Assembly: GCA_021828475.1 (NCBI GenBank)
Contig: JAJZIY010000031.1
Coordinates: 1-34,279, forward strand
Direction: 5' to 3'
DNA length: 34,279 nt
DNA from: Actinomycetes bacterium
Lineage (GTDB): Bacteria > Actinomycetota > Acidimicrobiia > Acidimicrobiales > Palsa-688
The notes below the pieces were generated by a model. That model had not been told where the DNA came from and did no database searches. It worked only from the letters and a program-made list of their open reading frames with translations. This document shows, one piece after another, positions 15,534-22,128 of the stretch. The position numbers and the translations under genes were made by a program. Position 1 is the stretch's first letter. Every line of letters starts with the position of its first letter.

Positions 15534-16109
15534 TCATGTCACCGCCACCCACGCCGCATAGCCGGCCAGCACGGCGAGCACGGCCGCGCTGAACTGGCTT
15601 GCCCGACGGGGGTCGACGACGCGCAGGAGGGTGCGCCCCCCGGTCACGGCCAGAGCGGCGACCGCCCACAGGGCGGCGATGGCGCCGATCCCGACCGACA
15701 AGGGGTCCCCGTACCTGGCCGCCAGGTTGGCGGTCACTATCTGGGTGAGGTCACCCCACTCGGCGACGAACAGGACGCCGAAAGCCCTCAGGGCGACCCG
15801 GTGCGCCCCCGGCGTACCCGCGAGCTCCTCCCGGCGCCCGGAGCGGGAGGCTTTCCACGCCAGCACCGCTGCGACGCAGAAGCCTGCGGCCACGACCCCC
15901 TCCATCACCCGGCGCGGCACCAGGGCGAAGAGGCCGGCGCCGAGGGTGACAGCGATAGCGACGTGGACAGCGAACGCGGCGGCAGCACCCAGCCAGACAT
16001 GAAGGGGGCGACCCCGGGTGGCCATCACGAGACTGGCGAACATGCTCCTGTCCGGCAGCTCGGCGATGAAGACCAGGGGGAAGGTCGCCAGGGTCACGGC
16101 GGGCGACAC
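15534..16109 (-). CDS. GDT1/TMEM165 (UPF0016) family cation transporter, probable Mn2+ exporter
   Basis: This is a 191-aa integral membrane protein, started at the GTG at 16109 behind GGAAGGGGGG. It has six predicted helices in two homologous halves. Each half has a version of the family signature E-x-G-D-[KR]-[TS]: ELPDRS at about residues 17-22 and EWGDLT at about 118-123. Family members (MneA, MntX, Gdt1) move Mn2+ or Ca2+ out of the cytoplasm. Both copies deviate slightly (Pro for Gly in the first, Leu for Lys/Arg in the second). The leader holds a yybP-ykoY riboswitch, the usual Mn2+ control element of this family, which strongly supports a role in Mn2+ efflux. Confidence 0.9.
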   Translation of the reverse strand: MSPAVTLATFPLVFIAELPDRSMFASLVMATRGRPLHVWLGAAAAFAVHVAIAVTLGAGLFALVPRRVMEGVVAAGFCVAAVLAWKASRSGRREELAGTPGAHRVALRAFGVLFVAEWGDLTQIVTANLAARYGDPLSVGIGAIAALWAVAALAVTGGRTLLRVVDPRRASQFSAAVLAVLAGYAAWVAVT

Positions 16110-16175
16110 GGAGCTGAGCCCCCCTTCCGCCGGGCGGGGCCGGGCCACCGCTCGGTCACGACGACATGGACCGGA

Positions 16176-16275
16176 CGGATGGTCTTGCCCACCCGCCGGA
16201 GCGGGCCCGGGGGCCGGGTGCCCGCAGGCACCAGCATGTCGACCTCCCGGCTGAGGGCTACTCCCCAACCACCCG
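16176..16275 (-). ncRNA. yybP-ykoY Mn2+-sensing riboswitch
   Basis: Reading the minus strand, the two highly conserved loop motifs of this class are present. TTGGGGAGTAGCC (16257-16269) is followed by a variable arm, then GGGCAAGACC (16181-16190). The outer stem is CGGGTGGT (16268-16275) pairing with ACCATCCG (16176-16183). It lies 66 bases before the start codon of a GDT1-family gene, a classic target. The stretch between riboswitch and start is GC-rich and could sequester the purine-rich ribosome site, suggesting translational control, but that part is inferred. Mn2+ would be expected to turn expression on. Confidence 0.87.
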
Positions 16276-16413
16276 CAACGTTACCAGGGCCGGCCGGGCA
16301 GCTGGGGGCCCCCACACAACCTGGCCGGCCATGCCGGCACGCCGTCCGGCCGCGTCGGGCGCCCGATGTCCCACGGAGCACCCACGGAGGGTTGCGCGCC
16401 GGGCGGAGGACCT

Positions 16414-16440
16414 ATTTCTCTAGTGCGCTCTAGAGATAGG
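16414..16440. promoter_or_regulatory. CTAGA-type palindromic element upstream of the YwiC-like gene
   Basis: TCTCTAG (16417-16423) and CTAGAGA (16430-16436) form a perfect inverted repeat around six bases. The arrangement ATTTCTCT-N8-CTAGA (16414-16434) is repeated with identical spacing at 29847-29867. It is probably a binding site for a dimeric regulator, and possibly also serves the divergent riboswitch-GDT1 transcript. Confidence 0.5.
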
Positions 16441-16562
16441 TTGCTAGCATCGGGGTTGGCGCGGCGTGGGGCGCAGGAACCCGCGGGCTAGTAGCCCGAG
16501 CCCCGCCGCCGCCGCCGACCGAGACAGCACAAGCAACCATCCGAGTGACCAGGAGGCCGGCA

Positions 16563-17507
16563 ATGACGACCGGGACCGCCGACGCCGAGCACCCGAGGCC
16601 TCGGGGCCCCAGCCGAGCGCTTGCCGCAGCCGGCGAGCATGGTGCTGCTCCCGAGCATGGTGCTGCTCCCGAGCATGGTGCTGCTCCCGGGCATGGTGCT
16701 GCTCCCGAGCATGGGCGACGCCCGGCCCGCCAACGCTCCCTCTGGCGCACCGTCGCCGTCCCCGCCGAGCACGGGGGCTGGGGGCTGACCGCCGAGCCGG
16801 TCCTGCTCGGCCTGCTCGTGGCCCCCAGTGCCAGCGGAGCGCTGATCGGAGCCGTGGCGACTCTCGCCTTCCTGTCGCGCACGCCGGCCAAGCTGGCGCT
16901 CGTCGACCGTTGGAGGCACCGCCGCTTGCCGCGCACTGCTGCCGCCGAGCGGGTGGCTGCAGCCGAGCTCGCCCTCATGGGCGTCCTGGCGGCCGTGGTG
17001 GCGCTGCGCGCCGGCGGCTCCTGGTGGCTCCCACCGGCGGTAGCGGCACCCCTCGTGACCGTCGAGCTGTGGTTCGACATCCGTAGCCGGGGGCGGCGGC
17101 TGGCCCCAGAGCTGTGCGGCGCCGCCGGCATCGCCTCGACAGCCGCGGCAATTGCCCGTGCTGGCGGAGCGAGCTGGGCCGTCTCCGCCGGGCTGTGGCT
17201 GGTCCTGGCCGCCCGCTCGACAGGCGCCATCCCCTTCGCGCGCTCACAGGTTTTCCGGTCCAGGGGACGTCAGGCGGCGACCCGGGCGACATCACTCTGG
17301 CAGGCGGTCGCCGTAGGGCTCGTGCTGGCGGGGTGGGTTGCGGGCGCCGTGCCGCTGGCGGCCCTCCTGGCCGTTGCGGCCGTGGCCACGTGGGCGGCCT
17401 GGGCACTGCACCGCCCGGTACCTCCGATAAAGGTGGTGGGCTTCACACAGCTCGGCATCGGGCTCGCCCTGGTCCTCGTCACCGCCGCAGCCCTACGCCT
17501 CGCTTAG
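16563..17507 (+). CDS. YwiC-like family membrane protein with repeat-expanded N-terminus
   Basis: This 314-aa protein starts at an ATG behind AGGAGG. After a 55-residue hydrophilic tail the YwiC signature PAEHGGWGLTAEPVLLGL appears (about residues 68-85), then about eight hydrophobic helices. In Bacillus the family lies near anaerobic nitrate/Fnr genes, but its activity is not established. The tail contains EHGAAP repeated four times, encoded by an 18-bp DNA repeat (16635-16715); it echoes the EHG of the conserved motif. The upstream palindrome resembles those before the DUF2249 and hemerythrin genes. A hairpin GGGCTA-G-TAGCCC lies in the leader at about 16486-16498. Confidence 0.82.
   Translation: MTTGTADAEHPRPRGPSRALAAAGEHGAAPEHGAAPEHGAAPGHGAAPEHGRRPARQRSLWRTVAVPAEHGGWGLTAEPVLLGLLVAPSASGALIGAVATLAFLSRTPAKLALVDRWRHRRLPRTAAAERVAAAELALMGVLAAVVALRAGGSWWLPPAVAAPLVTVELWFDIRSRGRRLAPELCGAAGIASTAAAIARAGGASWAVSAGLWLVLAARSTGAIPFARSQVFRSRGRQAATRATSLWQAVAVGLVLAGWVAGAVPLAALLAVAAVATWAAWALHRPVPPIKVVGFTQLGIGLALVLVTAAALRLA
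16635..16715 (+). repeat. 18-bp in-frame tandem repeat (EHGAAP), about 4.5 copies
   Basis: The unit GAGCATGGTGCTGCTCCC is repeated almost perfectly; one copy reads GGGCAT and so gives GHGAAP. The period is six codons, so copy-number change keeps the frame. It lies in the hydrophilic N-terminal tail of the YwiC-like protein. Confidence 0.9.
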
Positions 17508-17613
17508 CCAGCACCGGCTGCAGGCGTAGGCACTGTGGAGCAGCAGCTCCTCGAGCCCGCCAGGCCGGCACCGTCCTCCGTGGCATCGCGCAACTGTGGG
17601 GCATCACACCGGC

Positions 17614-17904
17614 ATGCAGGAGGAAGCGGTCCTTGCGGCCCAGCGTTCCCTCGTCACGGAGGAGGAGATCGTCGACGAGCTCGAGCCACGCCCAGGCGGA
17701 GTGGTGCTGCCGTCATGGGTCGCCAGTACGTTGGCTGCCGTCCCTGGAGGTGCCCACCCCGCCTACGCGCTCGCCTACTGCGAGCGCGACGACGACTCCT
17801 GCGTGGCCCGGGATGCCATCAGCCGGGAACGACGCCGCTTCCTGGAGCTCCGAGCACTTTTCGTCGTGGACGACGTCGATGGTGCGCCGTCGCGAACCAC
17901 CTGA
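17614..17904 (+). pseudogene. CoA-transferase subunit A remnant (C-terminal fragment)
   Basis: These 96 residues match only the end of family I CoA-transferase alpha subunits (glutaconate or 3-oxoacid type): EAVLAAQRSLVTEEEIVDEL, VVLPSWV, VPGGAHPAYA and ARDAISRERRRFLEL. The intact subunit is roughly 270-320 residues, so about two thirds, including the CoA-binding N-terminal part, is absent. No matching sequence is seen upstream (17508-17613), and no beta subunit follows. A degraded gene is the simplest reading. The ATG at 17614 is an internal Met in GMQEEAV, not a normal start. It suggests past deletion or rearrangement at this spot. Confidence 0.65.
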
Positions 17905-18038
17905 CGACTTCGAGGAGACACTGCGGTTGCCGCAACTTCGCTACGTTGCCGGCTCGGAGGCCGCCACCACCACACTGGCCGAAAACTACCCCGGCCCCGC
18001 CTCCCGAGCGCAGGTCTCGGTGCTCGGCACCCGCCGGC

Positions 18039-18308
18039 CTACACGAGTTTGGCGAACATCTTCTGCAGCGCCTCGATGCCCTGGCCGTCGGCATCGGCCG
18101 TTTCCGGGTGCTCGATGCAGTAGGTGAGGCTGGCTGTGAGGAGGCGGAAGCCGGCCTGCTCGAGCGCCTTGGTCGCGGCCGCCAACTGGGGCACCACCTC
18201 GGCGCAGTCGCGGCCCTCCTCGAGCATGCGCTCCACACCCTTGACCTGGCCGGCGACCCGGCGAAGCCGCATACGGACCTCCGCAGTCACGTCTACGGGG
18301 AGCTCCAT
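18039..18308 (-). CDS. CsoR/CstR-family repressor, likely persulfide-sensing (CstR-like)
   Basis: This 89-aa all-helical repressor has an ATG at 18308 with AAGGAGGT seven bases upstream. It fits the DUF156 family: RLRRVAGQVKGVERMLEEGRDC then YCIEHPE. The two key cysteines are Cys35 and Cys64, 29 residues apart as in CsoR and CstR. Copper-sensing CsoR carries a His four residues before the second Cys; here Ser60 occupies that position. Two cysteines without the His are characteristic of CstR, which forms di- or trisulfide links with persulfides and releases DNA. It is divergent from DUF2892 and glutaredoxin genes, and a matching operator lies between them. Copper sensing is less likely but not excluded. 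Confidence 0.85.
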   Translation of the reverse strand: MELPVDVTAEVRMRLRRVAGQVKGVERMLEEGRDCAEVVPQLAAATKALEQAGFRLLTASLTYCIEHPETADADGQGIEALQKMFAKLV

Positions 18309-18425
18309 CGCCGTACCTCCTTCGCATGCGCCCCGGCACCGGTGCCGCTCGTCGGCACCGGGTGCTCGACCGGGACTTTCGTCCCATGAGCCGCTAGGGG
18401 GGAATGGCCGGCTCGGCCGAGGACG

Positions 18426-18455
18426 TTGAGTGTAGTATACCCATAGGGGTATCCA
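18426..18455 (+). promoter_or_regulatory. Predicted promoter of the DUF2892-glutaredoxin operon, overlapping the operator
   Basis: TTGAGT (18426-18431) and TATCCA (18450-18455) are 18 bases apart, with the operator occupying the spacer, as at the DsrE2 promoter. On the other strand TATACT, also inside the operator, is a possible -10 for the repressor gene, so both directions could be controlled from one site. Confidence 0.4.
18437..18452. promoter_or_regulatory. CsoR/CstR-type operator, site 2
   Basis: ATACCCAT followed by AGGGGTAT, inverted copies with a single mismatched pair, sits between the repressor gene and the divergent DUF2892 gene. It has the same 16-base architecture as sites 390-405 and 29294-29309. 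The location next to the repressor gene implies autoregulation. Confidence 0.75.
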
Positions 18456-18470
18456 GGAGGTTGAGGAACA

Positions 18471-18680
18471 ATGTCGTTCGTCCGTATGATGTCGAGCCCA
18501 GCCGGCCGGCTCGCCCGTGTCGTCGCCGGCCTCGTCCTGATGGGCCTGGGGGCCTGGGGCGGGGGTGGCTGGTGGGCCCTCTTCGCTGTGGGCCTCGCAC
18601 CTCTGGGAGCCGGACTGGGCAATGTCTGCCTGGCCGCCCCCCTCTTCCACGCCCGGCTGCGCCAGGCGCACCAGGCCTGA
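18471..18680 (+). CDS. DUF2892 (YgaP-type) small membrane protein
   Basis: This 69-aa protein has its ATG at 18471 behind AGGAGG. It has two membrane helices (VVAGLVLMGLGAW at about 21-33 and LFAVGLAPLGAGLGN at about 39-53), ending with NVCLAAPLF, the typical finish of the DUF2892 domain that forms the membrane part of the rhodanese YgaP. Here it is free-standing with no rhodanese domain. In YgaP-like proteins it is linked to sulfide or thiosulfate handling, and CstR-family operons elsewhere often contain such genes. It is followed 10 bases later by a glutaredoxin. Confidence 0.82.
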   Translation: MSFVRMMSSPAGRLARVVAGLVLMGLGAWGGGGWWALFAVGLAPLGAGLGNVCLAAPLFHARLRQAHQA

Positions 18681-18690
18681 GCCGGCAGCC

Positions 18691-18963
18691 ATGAGCCAGG
18701 CCAACACGGCGCGGGCGCACCGCGTACTGGTCTTCACCACGCCCACCTGCCCCTGGTGCAACCGGGCCAAGAGCTACCTGCGATCCAGAGGGGTCGCCTT
18801 CAAGGAGGTCGACGTCTCACGCGACGCCCGGACCGCCAACGACCTCGTGCGCCGCACGGGGCAGATGGGCGTGCCCGTGATCGAGATAGACGGGCGGCCC
18901 GTCGTCGGCTTCGACCAGCGCCAGGTGGACCGCCTGCTCGGGCTCGGACCCGCACGCGCCTGA
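18691..18963 (+). CDS. Glutaredoxin-family protein
   Basis: This 90-aa protein begins at the ATG at 18691, 10 bases after the DUF2892 stop, and is probably co-transcribed with it. It shows VLVFTTPTCPWC with the dithiol active site Cys20-Pro-Trp-Cys23, then FKEVDVSRD, GQMGVPVIEIDGRPVVGFD (the cis-Pro TVP-type loop and GG-like region) and a final helix QVDRLLGL. This is a complete NrdH/Grx-type fold of usual length. It probably reduces protein persulfides or disulfides; the position under a CstR-type operator favours persulfide removal. The 3' end (18918-18947) is copied exactly downstream at 19043-19072. Confidence 0.9.
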   Translation: MSQANTARAHRVLVFTTPTCPWCNRAKSYLRSRGVAFKEVDVSRDARTANDLVRRTGQMGVPVIEIDGRPVVGFDQRQVDRLLGLGPARA

Positions 18964-19072
18964 AACGTCGTGGCCGCAGCTCCGGGGCCGACCGCCAACG
19001 GGGGCCACTCCCCCAGGCGGAGACTGAGGCGTCGGAGCCTCGGCGCCAGGTGGACCGCCTGCTCGGGCTCGG
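18918..19072. repeat. 30-bp direct duplication of the glutaredoxin 3' end
   Basis: Bases 18918-18947 and 19043-19072 are identical (GCGCCAGGTGGACCGCCTGC and ten further bases), 125 bases apart. The second copy lies in the non-coding interval before groES. It looks like the remnant of a tandem duplication or rearrangement. Confidence 0.85.
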
Positions 19073-19202
19073 CCCGCGCACGGGCCCGAGGCCCCGCGGC
19101 CGGACAGCCCTGCTTACCGGCCGGCCCCCCAGGCACTGACGTTGCACCGCCAGCGCCGTACCCACATCCCTCAAACCACCGACAGGACAGGAGAACTTCC
19201 AC

Positions 19203-19490
19203 ATGGCAGAGACCGTTAGACCGCTCGGGGCCCGCGTGCTCGTGCGGGTGCTCGAAGAGGAGAGCGTCACCTCCAGCGGCCTGGTGATACCCGACACCGC
19301 CAAGGAAAAGCCACAACGCGGCGTCGTGGTGGCCGTCGGTGACGACGACGAGGCGATCAAGGTCTCCCCCGGAGACGAGGTGCTCTATCCCCGCTATACC
19401 GGCACAGAGGTCCGACTGCAGGGCAACGACCACCTGATCGTCGAGGCCAACGACTTGCTTGCGGTGTTCGACAAGACCGCCGCGGCCTGA
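19203..19490 (+). CDS. groES: Co-chaperonin GroES
   Basis: This 95-aa GroES (Cpn10) caps the GroEL chaperonin ring. Visible features are RPLGARVLVRVLEEE at the N-terminus, the mobile loop SSGLVIPDTAKEKPQRGVVVAVG with the IPD contact motif, VSPGDEVLYPRYTGTEV, and a C-terminal DLLAVF. The ATG at 19203 is preceded by AGGAGAA. Length is normal. No groEL lies beside it (a methyltransferase follows) and no CIRCE-type inverted repeat is seen upstream, so it is a detached or secondary copy. Identity is secure; whether it serves the main GroEL is not. Confidence 0.95.
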   Translation: MAETVRPLGARVLVRVLEEESVTSSGLVIPDTAKEKPQRGVVVAVGDDDEAIKVSPGDEVLYPRYTGTEVRLQGNDHLIVEANDLLAVFDKTAAA

Positions 19491-19518
19491 GACCGCCCAC
19501 CCCTACCGAGCACGACCG

Positions 19519-20202
19519 ATGGGCGGCCGCTGCGAGGACCCTCGCCATCACGCGATCTGGCAGTTTGTCAGGTCCCAGCTCCCCCCACCGCCCGCCCGGG
19601 TGGTGGAACTGGGGTGCGGCAACGACGGCGGCCTCGTTCCCTGCCTGCGCCGGAGCGGGTACCGTGCTGTCGGAGTAGACCCCGAGGCGCCGCCGGGCCA
19701 CGCCTACTGCCAGTCCAGCTTCGAGGAGTTCCGGCCTGTGAAGCCCATCGACGCCTTCGTCACGTCGGCCGCGCTCCACCACGTCGGCGACCTCGGGTAC
19801 CTCCTCGACCAGGTGGCGGCCATGCTGGCACCCGGGGGTGTCGTCGTCGTCGTCGAATGGGCCTGGGAGCTCTTCGACGAGCTCACAGCCAGCTGGTGCT
19901 TCGCCCGCCTCGCCCCGGACAGGTCCCGCCCCAACTGGTTGCGAGGCCTGGAGGAGGGGTGGACCGCCTCCGGTCTCGGCTGGCGGGGTTACGAGGAGCA
20001 GTGGGCGCTACAAGCGCGCTGCCACCGGGGGGAGGAGATGCTCGACCATCTGAACCGCCGTTTCGAGCGACGCGTGCTGGAAAGGTCGCCCTACTTCCAC
20101 TACGACCTCGAGGCCACCACCGAGGCCGCCGAACGGGCGGCCGTCGAGGTCGGCTTGGTCAAGGCCACCGGCATCCGTTACGCCGGCACCAAGCCGGGCT
20201 AA
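19519..20202 (+). CDS. Class I SAM-dependent methyltransferase
   Basis: This 227-aa protein probably starts at the ATG at 19519, 29 bases after groES; an upstream GTG at 19459 would overlap groES. Motif I is VVELGCGNDGG (about residues 30-40), followed by VGVDPEAP with the acidic ribose-binding residue, DAFVTSAALHHV (motif II) and LAPGGVVVVVEW (motif III). These are typical of UbiE/Methyltransf_11 enzymes using S-adenosylmethionine. The substrate is unknown: the C-terminal half, rich in Trp and Arg, gives no hint. Proximity to groES suggests co-transcription, but the weak ribosome site gives no strong support. Confidence 0.85.
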   Translation: MGGRCEDPRHHAIWQFVRSQLPPPPARVVELGCGNDGGLVPCLRRSGYRAVGVDPEAPPGHAYCQSSFEEFRPVKPIDAFVTSAALHHVGDLGYLLDQVAAMLAPGGVVVVVEWAWELFDELTASWCFARLAPDRSRPNWLRGLEEGWTASGLGWRGYEEQWALQARCHRGEEMLDHLNRRFERRVLERSPYFHYDLEATTEAAERAAVEVGLVKATGIRYAGTKPG

Positions 20203-20535
20203 CCCCACAGCCCACCCCGACGACGGGCTGGCGCCGGCAAGGCCACGGGCAGGGCCGCCGGCGAGTGCCTACCGCGGCACTGACGTGGACCGTGACGCAG
20301 TAGCGCAACCACGCCCGTGGCAGCCACGCCCCTGGCGGCCGCGCGCGGCCGGTGCAGTCACATCCCGCCCCGGCACCCGAGATGGACGAGCCGGCCCTCG
20401 CGCGGCCGCTGCGGCCAGCGTCGAAACGGTGCCGCAACGAACATACGTTCTGCTATGCTGAGCACAGCTACGCCAACGCTTCGAGGTCCGCGGGAGGGCC
20501 TCCTCCTCACCGTCCGCGATCTGGGGAAGTGAAGC
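20203..20535. other. Intergenic region before the DUF222/HNH gene
   Basis: Bases 20203-20430 show no gene. The part next to the gene contains the LexA-like box (20438-20451) and a -10-like TATGCT (20454-20459). Confidence 0.6.
20438..20451. promoter_or_regulatory. LexA-type SOS box
   Basis: CGAAC-ATAC-GTTCT closely matches the actinobacterial SOS box, CGAAC-N4-GTTCG. Only the last base of the second half deviates. It sits three bases before TATGCT, a plausible -10, and 85 bases before the DUF222/HNH start, so LexA binding would block transcription. SOS boxes upstream of some 13E12-family genes are known in Mycobacterium tuberculosis. Confidence 0.65.
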
Positions 20536-21747
20536 GTGTCGATCCTGATACTGACCACGGCGTCGTCCCTGCGTTCGCAACTGGCAAGCTTCGACGCCGG
20601 CCAGTTCACCGGGACCGATTGCGCACGCCTCGCAGAGGAGTTGGCCGCAACCGAGAAGGCGTGTGCGGCTGCACGCATCATGGCGGCCTCCCGGGCTATC
20701 GCTCGAGGAGCACACGAGGGCCGGGGCTTCCGCGACGGGCCGGCATGGGTTGCACGCCAGGGCGGTGCCACGACAAGCCAAGCGCGCCAGGCGCTCGAGG
20801 CAGCATCGGGCCTCGGAGCCTGTCCCGAGACCAGGACGGCCCTATTGGCGGGGGAGCTGTCGTGGGCGGAGGCGAGCGAGATCACCAAGACCGAGCAGGA
20901 CGTGCCCGGCACAGAGGCCGCCATGCTAGGCACGGCTCGCGAAGCCGGGCTCGGCGCGCTGCGAGACAAGGCCCGCGAGCAGCGCCTCGCCGGCACTTCA
21001 GCAGATGAGCTTCATCGTCAACAACAGCGTGCGAGGCATTTTCGGCACTGGCGCGACCGCCTCGGTATGGTCCGCTTCGTCGGAGCGCTACCGCCTGCGA
21101 CGGGCGTGCCCCTCGTGCGCCGGATCGAGCTCGCCGCCCAGCGTCTTCGTCGGGACGCAACGCCGGGGGACGGGCAACGCGAGCCTTTCGACGCTCTCAC
21201 CGCCGACGCGCTCGTCGCTGTCGCCTCTGGTGACGGTGAGCGCCGGAGCCCACGCGTCGAATTGGTTGTCGTGTGCGACATCAATGCATGGAGGAGGGGC
21301 CATGCCCACCCTGGCGAGGTGTGCCACATCGTCGACGGTGGCCCGGTCCCCGTACAGGTCGCCAAAGAGTTGGCGGAGGACGCCTTCCTAAAGGCTGTGC
21401 TGCATGACGGTGTCGCCGTGCACACGATCAAACACTTCGGCCGGCACATCCCAACAGAGCTGCGCACTGCCCTGGACCTCGGGCCCGCTCCCACGTTCGC
21501 CGGAGCACAATGCGCTGATTGCGGGCGCCGGTTCGGCTTGGAGTACGACCATGTCGACCCTGTTGCCAATCACGGGCCCACCTCGCTCGCCAACCTTCAA
21601 CCACGATGTTGGCCTGATCACCAAGCCAAGACTGAGCGCGACAGGCAGGCAGGCCTATTGGGCCCAGACCCTCCACGCCACCCCACCGGCTCTGGACGAC
21701 GGCAAGCGGGCGTTGCACGAGCGCGCCCGTCACCACCGCAGTCCTGA
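20536..21747 (+). CDS. DUF222 and HNH endonuclease domain protein (13E12 family)
   Basis: This 403-aa protein starts at the GTG at 20536 behind GGGGAAG. The first 300 residues are DUF222: AEELAATEKACAAARIMAA, then the substrate-like helical region ARQALEAASGL, and RVELVVVCD. The C-terminal HNH nuclease reads CADCGRRFGLEYDHVDPV, NHGPTSLANLQPRCWPDH and KTERDR, with Cys pairs for a structural zinc and His/Asn catalytic positions. Such genes are multicopy in actinobacteria (13E12 repeats of mycobacteria) and suspected to be mobile or damage-linked. The upstream LexA-like box supports SOS induction. The C-terminus after the HNH is Pro/Arg-rich and probably disordered. Biological role is unproven. 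Confidence 0.9.
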   Translation: MSILILTTASSLRSQLASFDAGQFTGTDCARLAEELAATEKACAAARIMAASRAIARGAHEGRGFRDGPAWVARQGGATTSQARQALEAASGLGACPETRTALLAGELSWAEASEITKTEQDVPGTEAAMLGTAREAGLGALRDKAREQRLAGTSADELHRQQQRARHFRHWRDRLGMVRFVGALPPATGVPLVRRIELAAQRLRRDATPGDGQREPFDALTADALVAVASGDGERRSPRVELVVVCDINAWRRGHAHPGEVCHIVDGGPVPVQVAKELAEDAFLKAVLHDGVAVHTIKHFGRHIPTELRTALDLGPAPTFAGAQCADCGRRFGLEYDHVDPVANHGPTSLANLQPRCWPDHQAKTERDRQAGLLGPDPPRHPTGSGRRQAGVARARPSPPQS

Positions 21748-22128
21748 AGCTGCGAGCGAGCACGGAGACACTGTGTATGGGTGAAGCACGAAATGTGCCA
21801 CTATCACATGTCTTGTCCGGTACACACGCCGTCGGCTTGGCACGTCGGTCTGCTCGAACGCGGCCCTTGGCTGCCCTCCCAGCAGGCAGCAGGCAGCAGG
21901 CAGCAGGCAGCAGGCAGCAGGCAGCAGGCAGCAGTACCTACGTCTGCTTCTCGGGCGAACCCTACTGATCCCAGCCCCCGACAGCCCCCACGGAGCCATG
22001 CCGCCGGGCACTTCCCCCGTCCCGAGAGCGCCCGCTCAGCGACACCACCGGGGGCTTCCCCGTGCCGACACGGTGCCCGAACGAGGTAGAGCGTCACCCG
22101 CCGCGGGGGCGACCCGCTCAATGCATTG
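21748..22128. other. Intergenic region before the flavoprotein-PFOR operon
   Basis: No gene is recognised. It contains a heptamer tandem repeat (21881-21934). The last 150 bases lead to the start of the next operon without a clear ribosome site. The few open frames translate the repeat into low-complexity peptides and are rejected. Confidence 0.55.
21881..21934. repeat. Heptanucleotide tandem repeat, about 7.7 copies
   Basis: AGCAGGC is repeated perfectly for 54 bases. The unit is not a multiple of three and the tract lies in the intergenic region upstream of the flavoprotein-PFOR operon. Such tracts change length by slippage and so could alter promoter geometry. Confidence 0.9.

Noticed and set aside
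18039-18308. Copper-sensing CsoR
   Set aside because: The His expected four residues before the second Cys is Ser, and no copper ATPase or metallochaperone is nearby.
21730-22121. Small open frames on both strands over the heptamer repeat
   Set aside because: They mostly translate the repeat itself (for example CCLLPAA or AAGSRQQ) and have no ribosome site.
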